A stretch of DNA of 64,000 nt from Streptomyces griseofuscus (lineage in GTDB: Bacteria; Actinomycetota; Actinomycetes; Streptomycetales; Streptomycetaceae). Position numbers and translations under genes: made by a program. How positions within the stretch are numbered: the stretch's first letter is position 1; each line of letters begins with the position of its first letter. The stretch covers positions 7,935,001 to 7,999,000 of the forward strand of contig NZ_CP051006.1 of assembly GCF_014673495.1 (NCBI RefSeq), in the 5' to 3' direction. Under the pieces are notes generated by a model. That model saw nothing but the letters and a program-made list of their open reading frames with translations, was not told the DNA's origin and did not search any database. This document shows positions 16,940 through 25,221 of this stretch, piece after piece.

Positions 16940-16984
16940 CGGACAAGTGTCCGTTACGTTTCTGAAGTAACGGACACTTGTCCG
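16940..16984. promoter_or_regulatory. double palindromic TetR operator
   Basis: A perfect 18-bp inverted repeat, CGGACAAGTGTCCGTTAC at 16940-16957 and its complement at 16967-16984, separated by 9 bp. Each arm contains its own CGGACA-nn-TGTCCG dyad, so the site offers two TetR-dimer boxes. It lies in the gap between the divergent TetR gene and the oxidoreductase operon. Confidence 0.85.
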
Positions 16985-17176
16985 GTTGACTCCACGATAG
17001 CCGCGGAACAGCCACCGCGGCAGCCATCAGGTTGCCGCACCCCCCTCACGGCGATCCGCATCGGCCCCGGCGCGGCGGTCCCTACCGCCTCCGCACATCA
17101 TCGCTCCGCATACCGACGGCTCGACATAAAACGGCTCCGCACACCCTGTGTTTCTGGAAACGCGAAAGAAGCTGCC

Positions 17177-17749
17177 ATGGCCTCCCCGACGTCCAGTGTC
17201 ATCACCCTGCACATCAACGGCGAGAAGTTCACACTGCCCGTCGACCACCGCACCACCCTGCTCGACGCACTGCGTGAACGACTCACCCTGACCGGCACCA
17301 AGAAAGGCTGTGATCAAGGGCAATGCGGGGCCTGCACCGTCCTGTTGGACGGACGCAGGACGGTCGCCTGTCTGCAACTGGCCGTGGCGGCCGAGGGGCG
17401 GGAGATCACCACGATCGAAGGCGTCGCCGAGGGGGACCGGCTGCATCCCGTGCAGCAGGCGTTCCTCGAACTCGACGGCTACCAGTGCGGCTACTGCACC
17501 CCGGGGCAGATCTGTTCGGCGATCGGGGTGCTCAGGGAACACGCGGAGGGAGTGCCGAGCGCCGTCACCGACGACATCCGGCCGGAGGCGGGACCGCCCC
17601 CGCTGACACCTGAGGAGATCCGGGAGCGCATGAGCGGCAATCTGTGCCGGTGCGGTGCCTACGTCGCCATCGTCGAGGCCGTCGCCAGGGCGGCGGCGGA
17701 CGGCGACCGCACGGCTGCCGTGACCGAGTCCGAGGAGGCCGTGGCATGA
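17177..17749 (+). CDS. 2Fe-2S subunit of xanthine/aldehyde oxidoreductase (PaoA/XdhC-type small subunit)
   Basis: A 190-residue iron-sulfur subunit of a molybdenum hydroxylase. The plant-type cluster loop is GCDQGQCGACTVLLDG and the second cluster is bound by GYQCGYCTPGQICSA and NLCRCGAY. The insert between the two Cys pairs of the second domain (DDIRPEAGPPPL) is long. ATG 17177 with GAAAGAAG upstream is preferred over an in-frame extension through the intergenic operator. Unlike E. coli PaoA no clear Tat signal is seen, so the complex is expected in the cytoplasm. The stop overlaps the next start (ATGA). Confidence 0.92.
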   Translation: MASPTSSVITLHINGEKFTLPVDHRTTLLDALRERLTLTGTKKGCDQGQCGACTVLLDGRRTVACLQLAVAAEGREITTIEGVAEGDRLHPVQQAFLELDGYQCGYCTPGQICSAIGVLREHAEGVPSAVTDDIRPEAGPPPLTPEEIRERMSGNLCRCGAYVAIVEAVARAAADGDRTAAVTESEEAVA

Positions 17750-18738
17750 GGGAGTTCGACTACCGGCGGGCCGGCGATGTCGCGGGCGCCGTCGCCCTGC
17801 TCGGCGCCGACCCGGACACCCGCTACCTCGGCGGCGGCACCAACCTCGTGGACCTGATGAAGACCGGCGTAGAACGCCCCACCCGGCTGATCGACATCCG
17901 TGAACTCCCGCTGGACCGGGTCGAGTCGACGCGGGACGGCGGTCTGCGCATCGGCGCCACCGTCACCAACGCCGACCTCGCCGCCCACCCCGAGGTCCGC
18001 CGCCGCTATCCGGCGCTGGCCCAGGCTGTGCTGGCCGGTGCCTCCGGACAGCTGCGCAACATGGCCACCGTCGGCGGGAATCTGCTCCAGCGCACCCGCT
18101 GCGGCTACTTCACGGATGTCACCCAGCCCTGCAACAAGCGGATCCCGGGCAGCGGTTGCCCCGCCGTCGAGGGCGAGCATCACAATCACGCGATCCTCGG
18201 CGCCTCCGAGCACTGCGTGGCCGTACACCCCTCGGACATGGCCGTCCCGCTCACCGCCTTCGACGCCGTCGTCCACTACGAAACCGCTGACGGGCCGGGC
18301 GAGTTGCCGCTCACCGAGTTCTATCTTCCGGTCGGCGGGACCCCGCATCTGGAGACCGCCCTGCCGGCCGGCGCGCTGATCACCGCTGTCGTCCTGCCGC
18401 CCGCGCCGGTCGCCGCCCGCTCCCGCTACCGCAAGGTGCGCGAGCGCGCCTCGTACGCGTTCGCCATCGGCTCCCTCGCGGCCGCGCTCGACATCGGGGA
18501 CGGCGTCGTGCGCGAGGCGCGCCTCGCCCTCGGCGCGGTCGCCTCCCGGCCCTGGCGGGCCCGGGCCGCCGAAGAGGTGCTGACCGGGGCACCGGCCGTA
18601 CCCGAGACCTACGCCGCCGCGGCCGAGGCCGAACTGGCCGCCGCCCGGCCGCTGCCGCACAACGGATACAAGGTGGCACTGATGCGCAACCTCGTCGTGG
18701 CCGTGCTCACCGAACTCGCCGAGGAGGCCGCCCGATGA
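17746..18738 (+). CDS. FAD-binding subunit of the oxidoreductase with extra 4Fe-4S Cys motif (PaoB-like)
   Basis: A 330-residue FAD subunit (xanthine dehydrogenase subunit M type). The flavin-binding segment is YLGGGTNLVDLMK and AGASGQLRNMATVGGNLLQRTRCGYF. The stretch RTRCGYFTDVTQPCNKR followed by GSGCPA matches the subgroup typified by E. coli PaoB/YagS, which carries an additional 4Fe-4S cluster; I see the Cys residues but not the cluster itself. Start ATG 17746 overlaps the upstream stop, and its own stop overlaps the molybdenum subunit start, so the three subunits are translationally coupled. Confidence 0.92.
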   Translation: MREFDYRRAGDVAGAVALLGADPDTRYLGGGTNLVDLMKTGVERPTRLIDIRELPLDRVESTRDGGLRIGATVTNADLAAHPEVRRRYPALAQAVLAGASGQLRNMATVGGNLLQRTRCGYFTDVTQPCNKRIPGSGCPAVEGEHHNHAILGASEHCVAVHPSDMAVPLTAFDAVVHYETADGPGELPLTEFYLPVGGTPHLETALPAGALITAVVLPPAPVAARSRYRKVRERASYAFAIGSLAAALDIGDGVVREARLALGAVASRPWRARAAEEVLTGAPAVPETYAAAAEAELAAARPLPHNGYKVALMRNLVVAVLTELAEEAAR

Positions 18739-20870
18739 CCACCGTCACCGCCACCGAGACGGCCACCCGAGCGCCGTCCGTCGGCACCGCCCGCACCCGC
18801 GTGGAGGGCGTGGAGAAGGTCACCGGCGCCGCCCGGTACGCGGGCGAGATCCCGTTCACCGACCTCGCCCACGGCTGGCTGGCCCTCTCCACGGTCGCCC
18901 GCGGCCGGATCAGCGCTCTCGGCACCGACGCGGTGCTCGCCATGCCCGGTGTCCTCGCGGTCCTCGACCACCGCAACGCGCTGCGCCTGAACACCGACTT
19001 CCCCAGTCTGCTGGGCATGCGGCCCGACCCGACCTGCGCCGTCTTCCAGCACGACCAGGTGCCGCACGTGGGCTGGCCGGTGGCGCTCGTCGTGGCCGAG
19101 ACCTCCGAACAGGCCAGGGAAGCCGCCGAGTCGCTCGTGGTGCACTACGAACCGGAGCCGCACACGACCGACTTCACCGCGGAGACCCCCGACGCCTACG
19201 CGCTGGACGGCGTCATGCCGGCGCTGACGGAGAAGGGCGACATCGAGGCCGAACTCGCCGCCTCCGCCGTGGTGTTGGATGCCGAGTACACCACTCCCGA
19301 AGAGCACCACAACCCGATGGAGCCGCATGCGGCCACCGCCGTGTGGGACGAGGACCGCCTCGAAGTGGTCGACTCCAACCAGGGTGCCACCTGGGTCGGG
19401 GGCGACCTCGCCAACTTCTTCTCGCTCGACCCGGCCGCCGTACGGGTGCGCTCCGAACACGTCGGCGGCGGCTTCGGCAGCAAGGGCGTGCGCGCCCACC
19501 AGGTGGCCGCCGCGATGGCCGCGCGCGTGCTGGGGCGGCCGGTGCGCGTGGTCATGACCCGCCGGCAGATGTTCACCCTGGCCGGCCACCGCAGCCCCAC
19601 CGTCCAGCGGATCAGGCTCGGCGCGGACGCGGAGGGACGGCTGCGCGCCCTGGAGCACCGCGCCCTCAGCCACACCTCCACCGTCCACGAGTTCGTGGAG
19701 CCCAGCGCCGGGGTGGCGCGGGTGATGTACGACGCGGACGCCCACCGCACCGAGAACCGCGTGGTACGGCTCGATGTGCCGAGCCCGACCTTCATGCGCG
19801 CCCCGGGCGAGGCACCGGGCTCGTTCGCGCTGGAGTCCGCGCTGGACGAACTCGCCGTCGCCTGCGGGCTCGACCCGATCGAACTCCGGCTGCGCAACGA
19901 CGCCGAGCGGGGGCCGGTCTCGGGCCTGCCGTTCGCCGGCCGACGGCTGGCCGACTGCTTCCGGGAGGGCGCCCGCAGGTTCGGCTGGGCCGACCGCGAC
20001 CCGCGCCCCGGCACCCGCCGCGACGGCCGCTGGCTGCTGGGCACCGGCACCGCGGCGGCCTCCTTCCAGGCGGGCGCGGCACCCTCCACGGCGACCGCCA
20101 CCGCCCATCCGGACGGCACCTTCACCGTCCGGATCGCCGCCGCCGACATCGGCACCGGAGCCCGTACGGCCCTCACCCTGGTCGCCGCGGACGCGCTCGG
20201 CGTGGCACCCGAGCGGGTCCGGGTCCGTATCGGCGACAGCGCCTTCGGACCGGCGATGATCGCCGGCGGCTCCATGGGCACCCGCTCCTGGTCCTGGGCG
20301 GTCACGATCGCGGCCGAGGAGCTGCGCGAGCGGCTCGCCCTCGGCGCCGACATCCCGGCCGAGGGCATCACCGTCCGCTCCGACACCACCGCGGCCATCG
20401 GCGCGCTCGCCGCCGCCGAACGGCATTCCTTCGGCGCCCAGTTCGCCGAGGTGGCGGTGGACGTCGGCACCGGCGAGGTGCGGGTGCGCCGGATGCTCGG
20501 GATCTTCGCGGCGGGCCGGATCATCAACCCGCTCACCGCGCGCAGCCAGTTCCTCGGCGGCATGACCTGGGGCATCTCCATGGCCCTGCACGAGGAGGCG
20601 CTGCGCGACCGCGCCTCGGGCGGCCTCGTCGGCGCCGACCTCGCCGGGTATCACGTCGCGACCCACGCCGACGTGCCGCGCATCGAAGCCGACTGGATCG
20701 AGGACCCGGACCCGGACGACCCGGTCGGCATCAAGGGCATCGGCGAGATCGGCATCGTGGGCGCCGCGGCCGCGATCGCCAACGCCGTCTGGCACGCGAC
20801 CGGCGCCCGCCACCGCGATCTGCCGATCAGTCCGGACCGTGTCCTGACGGCGGGGGCGCCGGATGCTTGA
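18735..20870 (+). CDS. molybdopterin-binding catalytic subunit of xanthine/aldehyde oxidoreductase (PaoC-like)
   Basis: A 711-residue large subunit. It contains the N-terminal hammerhead domain (TRVEGVEKVTGAARYAGEI), the molybdopterin-binding segment GGGFGSKGVRAHQ and the conserved base Glu in GIKGIGEIGIVG near the C-terminus. The length fits the single-polypeptide PaoC/YagR subgroup rather than classical XdhB of about 780-800 residues. Substrates of this subgroup are broad aldehydes; purines cannot be excluded. It overlaps the upstream gene by four bases and the xdhC gene by eight. Confidence 0.93.
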   Translation: MTTVTATETATRAPSVGTARTRVEGVEKVTGAARYAGEIPFTDLAHGWLALSTVARGRISALGTDAVLAMPGVLAVLDHRNALRLNTDFPSLLGMRPDPTCAVFQHDQVPHVGWPVALVVAETSEQAREAAESLVVHYEPEPHTTDFTAETPDAYALDGVMPALTEKGDIEAELAASAVVLDAEYTTPEEHHNPMEPHAATAVWDEDRLEVVDSNQGATWVGGDLANFFSLDPAAVRVRSEHVGGGFGSKGVRAHQVAAAMAARVLGRPVRVVMTRRQMFTLAGHRSPTVQRIRLGADAEGRLRALEHRALSHTSTVHEFVEPSAGVARVMYDADAHRTENRVVRLDVPSPTFMRAPGEAPGSFALESALDELAVACGLDPIELRLRNDAERGPVSGLPFAGRRLADCFREGARRFGWADRDPRPGTRRDGRWLLGTGTAAASFQAGAAPSTATATAHPDGTFTVRIAAADIGTGARTALTLVAADALGVAPERVRVRIGDSAFGPAMIAGGSMGTRSWSWAVTIAAEELRERLALGADIPAEGITVRSDTTAAIGALAAAERHSFGAQFAEVAVDVGTGEVRVRRMLGIFAAGRIINPLTARSQFLGGMTWGISMALHEEALRDRASGGLVGADLAGYHVATHADVPRIEADWIEDPDPDDPVGIKGIGEIGIVGAAAAIANAVWHATGARHRDLPISPDRVLTAGAPDA

Positions 20871-22002
20871 TCTGGCGGCCGAGCTGACCCGATGGCTGGC
20901 CGAGGGGCGGGAGTTCGCGGTCGCCACGGTGGTGGCGGTCGGCGGCAGCGCCCCGCGCGATCCCGGCGCCGCCCTCGCCGTCGACCGCGCGGGCACCGTC
21001 ATCGGCTCGGTCTCCGGCGGCTGCGTCGAGGGCGCGGTCTACGACCTGTGCCAGGAGGCGCTGGAGAGCGGCCGGAGCGTCGTCGAGCGGTTCGGGTACA
21101 GCGACGAGGACGCCTTCGCCGTGGGCCTGACCTGCGGCGGGGTGATCGACGTCCTGGTCACTCCGGTGGGCGCGCAGGCGCCCGCCCGGCCCGTCCTCGC
21201 CGCGGCCCTGGCGCTGGCCGCCGGGGGCGAGCCGGCGGCCCTCGCCCGGGTCGCCCGCGGTCCCGACGACCTGCTGGGCCGGACCCTCCTTGTCCGGCCC
21301 GACGGCGCCCATGAGGGCACGCTCGGCGGCCACCCGGACCTCGACCGCACGGCGGTGGCCGAGGCGAGCGCCCTGCTGGAGGCGGGGCGTACCGCCACGG
21401 TGGAGATCTCCGCGGACGGCTCCCACTGCCCCGGCGGCCTCACCCTGCTGGTCGAGTCCGACGTGCCGCCCCCGCGCATGATCATCTTCGGCGCGGTGGA
21501 CTTCGCCTCGGCGCTGGCGCGGGCCGGCAAGTTCCTCGGCCACCATGTGACCGTCTGCGACGCCCGCCCCGTCTTCGCCACCCCGGCCCGCTTCCCCGAC
21601 GCCGACGAGGTGGTGGTCGACTGGCCGCACCGCTATCTGCGGCGCACCGCGACCGACGCGCGGACCGTGCTGTGCGTGCTCACCCACGACGCGAAGTTCG
21701 ACGTACCGCTGCTCAAGGTGGCCCTCGGCATGCCGCTGGCGTTCATCGGCGCGATGGGCTCCCGGCGCACCCACGAGGACCGGGCGCGCCGGCTGCGCGC
21801 GGAGGGCGTGAGCGAACGCCAGCTGGCCCGGCTGCGCTCGCCGATCGGCCTCGACCTGGGCGCCCGTACGCCCGAGGAGACCGCCCTGTCCATCGCCGCG
21901 GAGATCGTCGCCGCCCGGCGGGGCGGCACCGGGGCCCCGCTGACCGGCGGCCGGGCGCCGATCCACCGGGACCGGCCGCCCGCCGTGGCGGCGGGCGTAT
22001 GA
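20863..22002 (+). CDS. xdhC: XdhC/CoxI-family molybdenum-cofactor insertion factor
   Basis: A 379-residue maturation protein. The N-terminal XdhC/CoxI domain (AVATVVAVGGSAPRDPGAALAV, SVSGGCVEGAV) and the C-terminal Rossmann domain (MIIFGAVDFASALA, FIGAMGSRRTHEDR, GLDLGARTPEE) are both present. In the family such proteins bind sulfurated Mo cofactor and insert it into the hydroxylase, which agrees with its place as last gene of the overlapping operon. The start ATG 20863 is inside the last codons of the catalytic subunit gene. Confidence 0.93.
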   Translation: MLDLAAELTRWLAEGREFAVATVVAVGGSAPRDPGAALAVDRAGTVIGSVSGGCVEGAVYDLCQEALESGRSVVERFGYSDEDAFAVGLTCGGVIDVLVTPVGAQAPARPVLAAALALAAGGEPAALARVARGPDDLLGRTLLVRPDGAHEGTLGGHPDLDRTAVAEASALLEAGRTATVEISADGSHCPGGLTLLVESDVPPPRMIIFGAVDFASALARAGKFLGHHVTVCDARPVFATPARFPDADEVVVDWPHRYLRRTATDARTVLCVLTHDAKFDVPLLKVALGMPLAFIGAMGSRRTHEDRARRLRAEGVSERQLARLRSPIGLDLGARTPEETALSIAAEIVAARRGGTGAPLTGGRAPIHRDRPPAVAAGV

Positions 22003-22034
22003 GACGGGGACGGTGGGTAGAGTAGGACCAGGAT

Positions 22035-22052
22035 ATTCATTGCTCGATGAAT
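22035..22052. promoter_or_regulatory. ATTCAT-N6-ATGAAT inverted repeat upstream of the FAD monooxygenase
   Basis: A perfect 6-6-6 inverted repeat, strikingly AT-rich for this genome, lies 28 nt before ATG 22081 in the gap behind xdhC. It overlaps the place where a promoter for the monooxygenase would be and may be an operator. No dedicated regulator is adjacent. Confidence 0.45.
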
Positions 22053-22080
22053 TACTGCTCCGGTGAAGGGCAGGACCGCG

Positions 22081-23382
22081 ATGGACACGGTGGACACGGG
22101 TGACTCCGTGGAGCGGACCGCGTGCTGTGTGGTGGGCGGCGGCCCGGCGGGCATGGTGCTCGCCCTGCTGCTCGCCCGCTCCGGCGTCGAGGTGACGGTG
22201 CTGGAGAAACACGGCGACTTTTTGCGCGACTTCCGCGGCGACACCGTCCACCCCTCCACTCTGGCGCTGCTGGACGAACTGGGCCTGGCCGAGCGGTTCG
22301 CCCGGCTGCCGCAGCGCCGGGTGCGCACCGTACGTCTGCCGGTCGACCCCGGCCGTCCGCAGGTCACCGTCGCCGACCTGGCGGTGCTGCGTGGCCCGTA
22401 CAACTACGTGGCGATGGTGCCCCAGTGGGACCTCCTCGACCTGCTCGCCGACGAGGCCCGCCGCGAACCCTCCTTCCGTTTGCGGATGAACACGGAGGTC
22501 ACCGGCTTCCTGACCGAGGCGGGGCGGGTGACCGGGGTGCGCTACCGCACCACCGACGGCCGCACCGGCGAACTGCGCGCCCCGCTCACCGTCGCCTGCG
22601 ACGGCCGGGGCTCGCTCGCGCGCGCCCGGCGTGAGCTGGGCCCGCGCTCCTTCGACTGTCCGATGGACGCCTGGTGGTTCCGGCTGCCGCGCCGCACGGG
22701 CGATCCGAGCGGGCTGGTCGGCGGCGCGGGCGACCGCTTCCTCACCGCGATGATCGACCGCGGCGAGTACTGGCAGTGTGCCGCGCTCATCCCCAAGGGC
22801 GCCGACGCCGGCCGCCGCGCCGCCGGACTCGGCCGGTTCCGGGCCCAGTTCACCGCCGCCGTGCCCTGGCTCGCCGACCGCACCGACGCCCTGCGCTCCT
22901 GGGACGAGGTCAAGCTCCTCGACGTACGCCTGGACCGGCTGCGCCGCTGGTACCGCCCCGGACTGCTGTGCATCGGCGACGCGGCCCACGCCATGTCCCC
23001 GGTCTTCGGCATCGGCATCAACCTGGCGGTCCAGGACGCCGTGGCCGCCGCCCGACATCTCGCCGGACCGCTGCGCCGGGGCGCCGTGAGCGAGCGCGAA
23101 CTGCGCGGGGTGCAGCGCCGGCGCCGGCCCACGACGGTCGCGACCCAGACACTCCAGCGGCTGGCCCACGCCCGTCTCATCCGCCCCGTGCTGGAGGGCC
23201 GGCCGCCGCTCGGCAACGCGGACCGGGCCCGGCGCATCGCCCATCTGCTGGCCGGATCACGGCGGTTGCGCAGGCTGCCCGCCTACTTCATCGCGTACGG
23301 CGCCCTGCGTGAGCGGCCACCCGCTGCGGCGGTCCGCAAGGCCGCCCCGGCCGGTGGAGCGGGTCCGGGCGAGGCGTCGTAG
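22081..23382 (+). CDS. FAD-dependent monooxygenase (PHBH fold)
   Basis: A 433-residue flavoprotein. Landmarks are the dinucleotide motif VVGGGPAGMVLALLLARSGVEVTVLEK, the internal FAD/NADPH segment TVACDGRGSLARA and the second FAD motif CIGDAAHAMSPVFGIGINLAVQDA. ATG 22081 is preceded by GGCAGGA; GTG 22063 is an alternative. It follows the XdhC gene by 78 bp and could be part of the same catabolic module, perhaps hydroxylating an aromatic acid released by the aldehyde oxidoreductase, but the AT-rich dyad before it suggests its own control. The substrate cannot be read from the sequence. Confidence 0.88.
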   Translation: MDTVDTGDSVERTACCVVGGGPAGMVLALLLARSGVEVTVLEKHGDFLRDFRGDTVHPSTLALLDELGLAERFARLPQRRVRTVRLPVDPGRPQVTVADLAVLRGPYNYVAMVPQWDLLDLLADEARREPSFRLRMNTEVTGFLTEAGRVTGVRYRTTDGRTGELRAPLTVACDGRGSLARARRELGPRSFDCPMDAWWFRLPRRTGDPSGLVGGAGDRFLTAMIDRGEYWQCAALIPKGADAGRRAAGLGRFRAQFTAAVPWLADRTDALRSWDEVKLLDVRLDRLRRWYRPGLLCIGDAAHAMSPVFGIGINLAVQDAVAAARHLAGPLRRGAVSERELRGVQRRRRPTTVATQTLQRLAHARLIRPVLEGRPPLGNADRARRIAHLLAGSRRLRRLPAYFIAYGALRERPPAAAVRKAAPAGGAGPGEAS

Positions 23383-23489
23383 CGGCGGAGAGATCTACTG
23401 ACGGGGTGTCGTCCGGACAGGAAATTCCCAGTGAATGGACAGGTAACCGCGGGTAAGCGGGGTAATCCATAACGATCTTGGCGCAGACC

Positions 23490-23517
23490 TTGTGCAAGGG
23501 ACGAACGCCCCTAGCCT
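23490..23517 (+). promoter_or_regulatory. leaderless promoter TTGTGC-N16-TAGCCT
   Basis: A -35-like TTGTGC (23490-23495) and a TAnnnT -10 box TAGCCT (23512-23517), separated by 16 bp, end 6 nt before ATG 23524. No Shine-Dalgarno precedes that ATG. The arrangement predicts a transcript starting at or next to the start codon. Confidence 0.55.
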
Positions 23518-23523
23518 CCCCCC

Positions 23524-24480
23524 ATGGCTTTTCTTTCAAGTCGCCGCAGGAGAACCCGTCTGGCTCCCGAGCTGGACGACCAGGAGCTGGGCAGACTTCT
23601 CAAGTCCCTACGGGCGACGACCCGGACGGGGACGATCGCGACGACCGACCTGTGCGCGGCGCAGATCACCCGCCTGCTCGACCAGGACCCGGGTGACTGG
23701 GACCGCCGCACGCACCGCATCGACGTCCTGGCGGACTTCCTGACGGCGTCACACCTGCCGCGCTCCTGGGCCGCGCGCGAGCCGCGCAGCGCCGACGCGC
23801 TGGTGCTGCACGCCTGGACCATGGTCGCCGACGCCCGCGCCCAGGGCCGCCCGGAGGGTGCCTCCGAGGCCACCGACCTCTGTCTGCGGGCCGCCGAGAT
23901 CGCCCCCGACGACCCCACCCCCTGGGTCGCCCTGCTGGCGGTGGCCCGCCTCCAACGCTGGGCGCAGCCCCAGGCGTTCGGCGTGTGGAACGAGGTGCTC
24001 GCCCGCGACCGCTGGAACCGCGAGGCCTACCTCGGCATGCTCGGCTACCTCAGCCCCGAGGAGGGCGGCTCGCGCATCCAGGTCCTGGAGTTCGTGGACA
24101 CCCTGTGCGCCCGTATGCCGGCGAACGCCCCCTGCGCGGGAATCGAACTCACCGCCCAGGTCCTCCAGTACCACTCCGTCCTCGGCCGCGGCGGGTTCGA
24201 GGCCCTGGTGGCCCGCAACCACTGGTCCCACGCCATGGCCGCCCAGGCCCTCGACCGGGTGGCCCACACCTGGCCCCAGCCGGGTTTCCTCCGCCATGCC
24301 AGGGCGCTCGCCGACCTCAACCTGCTCGCCTACGCCCTGATGGCCGCCGACCGCCGCCGCGACGCCGCGCCCGTCTTCGAGGCCCTGGGCGGCATCGTCA
24401 CCTCCTGGCCCTGGGCCCTCGGCGGCGAGGCCCTCGCCGAGTACGACCAGGCGCAGCGCAGGGCCACCGTGGGTCTGTGA
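23524..24480 (+). CDS. hypothetical helical-repeat (TPR-like) protein
   Basis: A 318-residue protein with no signal peptide or membrane segment. The body consists of amphipathic helix pairs (CLRAAEIAPDDPTPWVALLAVARLQ, VWNEVLARDRWNREAYLGMLGYL) like a tetratricopeptide or related alpha-solenoid scaffold, but no exact TPR consensus array. The N-terminus is basic (SSRRRRTR). I recognise it only as a conserved streptomycete hypothetical. The gene appears leaderless and stands alone between the FAD monooxygenase and rpmG. Confidence 0.75.
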   Translation: MAFLSSRRRRTRLAPELDDQELGRLLKSLRATTRTGTIATTDLCAAQITRLLDQDPGDWDRRTHRIDVLADFLTASHLPRSWAAREPRSADALVLHAWTMVADARAQGRPEGASEATDLCLRAAEIAPDDPTPWVALLAVARLQRWAQPQAFGVWNEVLARDRWNREAYLGMLGYLSPEEGGSRIQVLEFVDTLCARMPANAPCAGIELTAQVLQYHSVLGRGGFEALVARNHWSHAMAAQALDRVAHTWPQPGFLRHARALADLNLLAYALMAADRRRDAAPVFEALGGIVTSWPWALGGEALAEYDQAQRRATVGL

Positions 24481-24540
24481 CGACGGGGTGCGGGGGCCTG
24501 TGACGACGGGGCGCGGGGCCTGCCGGTGAGGGCCTGCCGG
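24475..24540. repeat. 23-bp imperfect tandem repeat after a stop codon
   Basis: The unit CTGTGACGACGGGGTGCGGG starts at 24475, across the stop codon of the upstream gene, and recurs at 24498 with small changes (CTGTGACGACGGGGCGCGGG). A degenerate CTGCCGGTGAGGGC / CTGCCGGGGC pair follows. It resembles the post-stop direct repeat at 87-140. Confidence 0.65.
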
Positions 24541-24572
24541 GGCCGGAATATCCGGGGCCGGGGTCCCGTTGA

Positions 24573-24590
24573 CATGCCCTGATTGGCATG
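24573..24590. promoter_or_regulatory. CATGCC-N6-GGCATG dyad overlapping a TTGACA box upstream of rpmG
   Basis: A perfect 6-6-6 inverted repeat lies 54 nt before the rpmG start and overlaps TTGACA (24569-24574), a good -35 hexamer. It could be an operator. It does not resemble the AT-rich Zur consensus expected upstream of a zinc-independent ribosomal-protein gene. No convincing -10 was seen at the correct spacing. Confidence 0.4.
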
Positions 24591-24644
24591 CCCGGAACAG
24601 AGCCCGAGAAGGGCGAGGGCGAGCGCCGGGCGGAAAGGTATCCC

Positions 24645-24809
24645 ATGGCACGCAGCACCGCGCGTCCCGTCGTCAGGCTGAGGTCGACGGCCGGGACCGG
24701 CGTCACCTACGTGACGCGAAAGAACCGTCTCAACGACCCCGACCGCCTCGTGCTGCGCAAGTACGACCCGGTCGCCGGGGAGCACGTCGCGTTCCGCGAG
24801 GAGCGCTGA
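24645..24809 (+). CDS. rpmG: 50S ribosomal protein L33, cysteine-free form
   Basis: A 54-residue ribosomal protein L33. The sequence contains the family core VTYVTRKNRLNDPDRLVLRKYDPVAGEHVAFRE and no Cys at all, so it is the zinc-independent (C-minus) paralogue, which in actinobacteria is usually induced under zinc limitation to replace the zinc-binding form. ATG 24645 has GGAAAGG upstream. Unlike many C-minus L33 genes it stands alone, without rpmB, rpsN or rpsR beside it. A short hairpin (24814-24829) follows the stop. Confidence 0.93.
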   Translation: MARSTARPVVRLRSTAGTGVTYVTRKNRLNDPDRLVLRKYDPVAGEHVAFREER

Positions 24810-24813
24810 GTCT

Positions 24814-24829
24814 CCGGGGGCGACCCCGG
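24814..24829 (+). terminator. hairpin after rpmG
   Basis: CCGGGG (24814-24819) pairs with CCCCGG (24824-24829) around a GCGA loop, 5 nt after the rpmG stop codon. Short but well placed; no U-run. Confidence 0.5.
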
Positions 24830-24926
24830 GATTCCCGATGACCGACCGGCCCAGGTTCCGCGTGTGGCGGCACCGGGCCGGTCGTCGTCACGGCCACCGA
24901 ACCGCTGTGACGTCCCCCATACGCCC

Positions 24927-24956
24927 TTGTCCTGACGGTGAAGGGCTACCTAAGTT
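24927..24956 (+). promoter_or_regulatory. leaderless promoter TTGTCC-N18-TAAGTT
   Basis: TTGTCC (24927-24932) and TAAGTT (24951-24956) are separated by 18 bp, and the -10 box ends 7 nt before ATG 24964. A leaderless transcript is predicted for the downstream pair of small genes. Confidence 0.55.
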
Positions 24957-24963
24957 CGTATGT

Positions 24964-25221
24964 ATGTCCGCTTATGACCCCACCCCGTCCGCCCAGCCGG
25001 TCGAGTTCTCCGTCGACCTCACCGCCCATGAGATGCTCCGGCGCGCCCATGTCATGGACGCCGTCGGCCCCACGTGGGACCCCGTCAAGGCGCTGCGGGA
25101 CGAGGACGCGGCCCAGGATCTGCTCTACTCCGACCTCGACGAGGAGCAGCAGCGCATCTACGACCAGCTGGTCGCCGCCGGTGTGCTGCCCGAGCGCGGA
25201 GACGGCCGTGCTACCGCTTGA
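24964..25221 (+). CDS. small acidic protein, DUF6400-like
   Basis: An 85-residue protein, acidic, without signal or membrane segment. Core: VDLTAHEMLRRAHVMDAVGPTWDPVKALRDEDAAQDLLYSDLDEEQQRIYDQLVAAGVLP. I recall a streptomycete family of this pattern as DUF6400; function is unknown. The start ATG 24964 fits the leaderless promoter; a longer in-frame extension to 24838 has Arg/His-rich shadow composition. Its 3' end overlaps the next gene by 14 bp in another frame, so the two are probably translated together. Confidence 0.7.
   Translation: MSAYDPTPSAQPVEFSVDLTAHEMLRRAHVMDAVGPTWDPVKALRDEDAAQDLLYSDLDEEQQRIYDQLVAAGVLPERGDGRATA

Noticed and set aside
18609..23244. Two leftward frames of about 800 codons opposite the oxidoreductase operon
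   Set aside because: They are reverse-strand shadows of the paoABC-like, xdhC and FAD monooxygenase genes, rich in His/Gly/Ala/Arg words with no recognisable motif or ribosome site.
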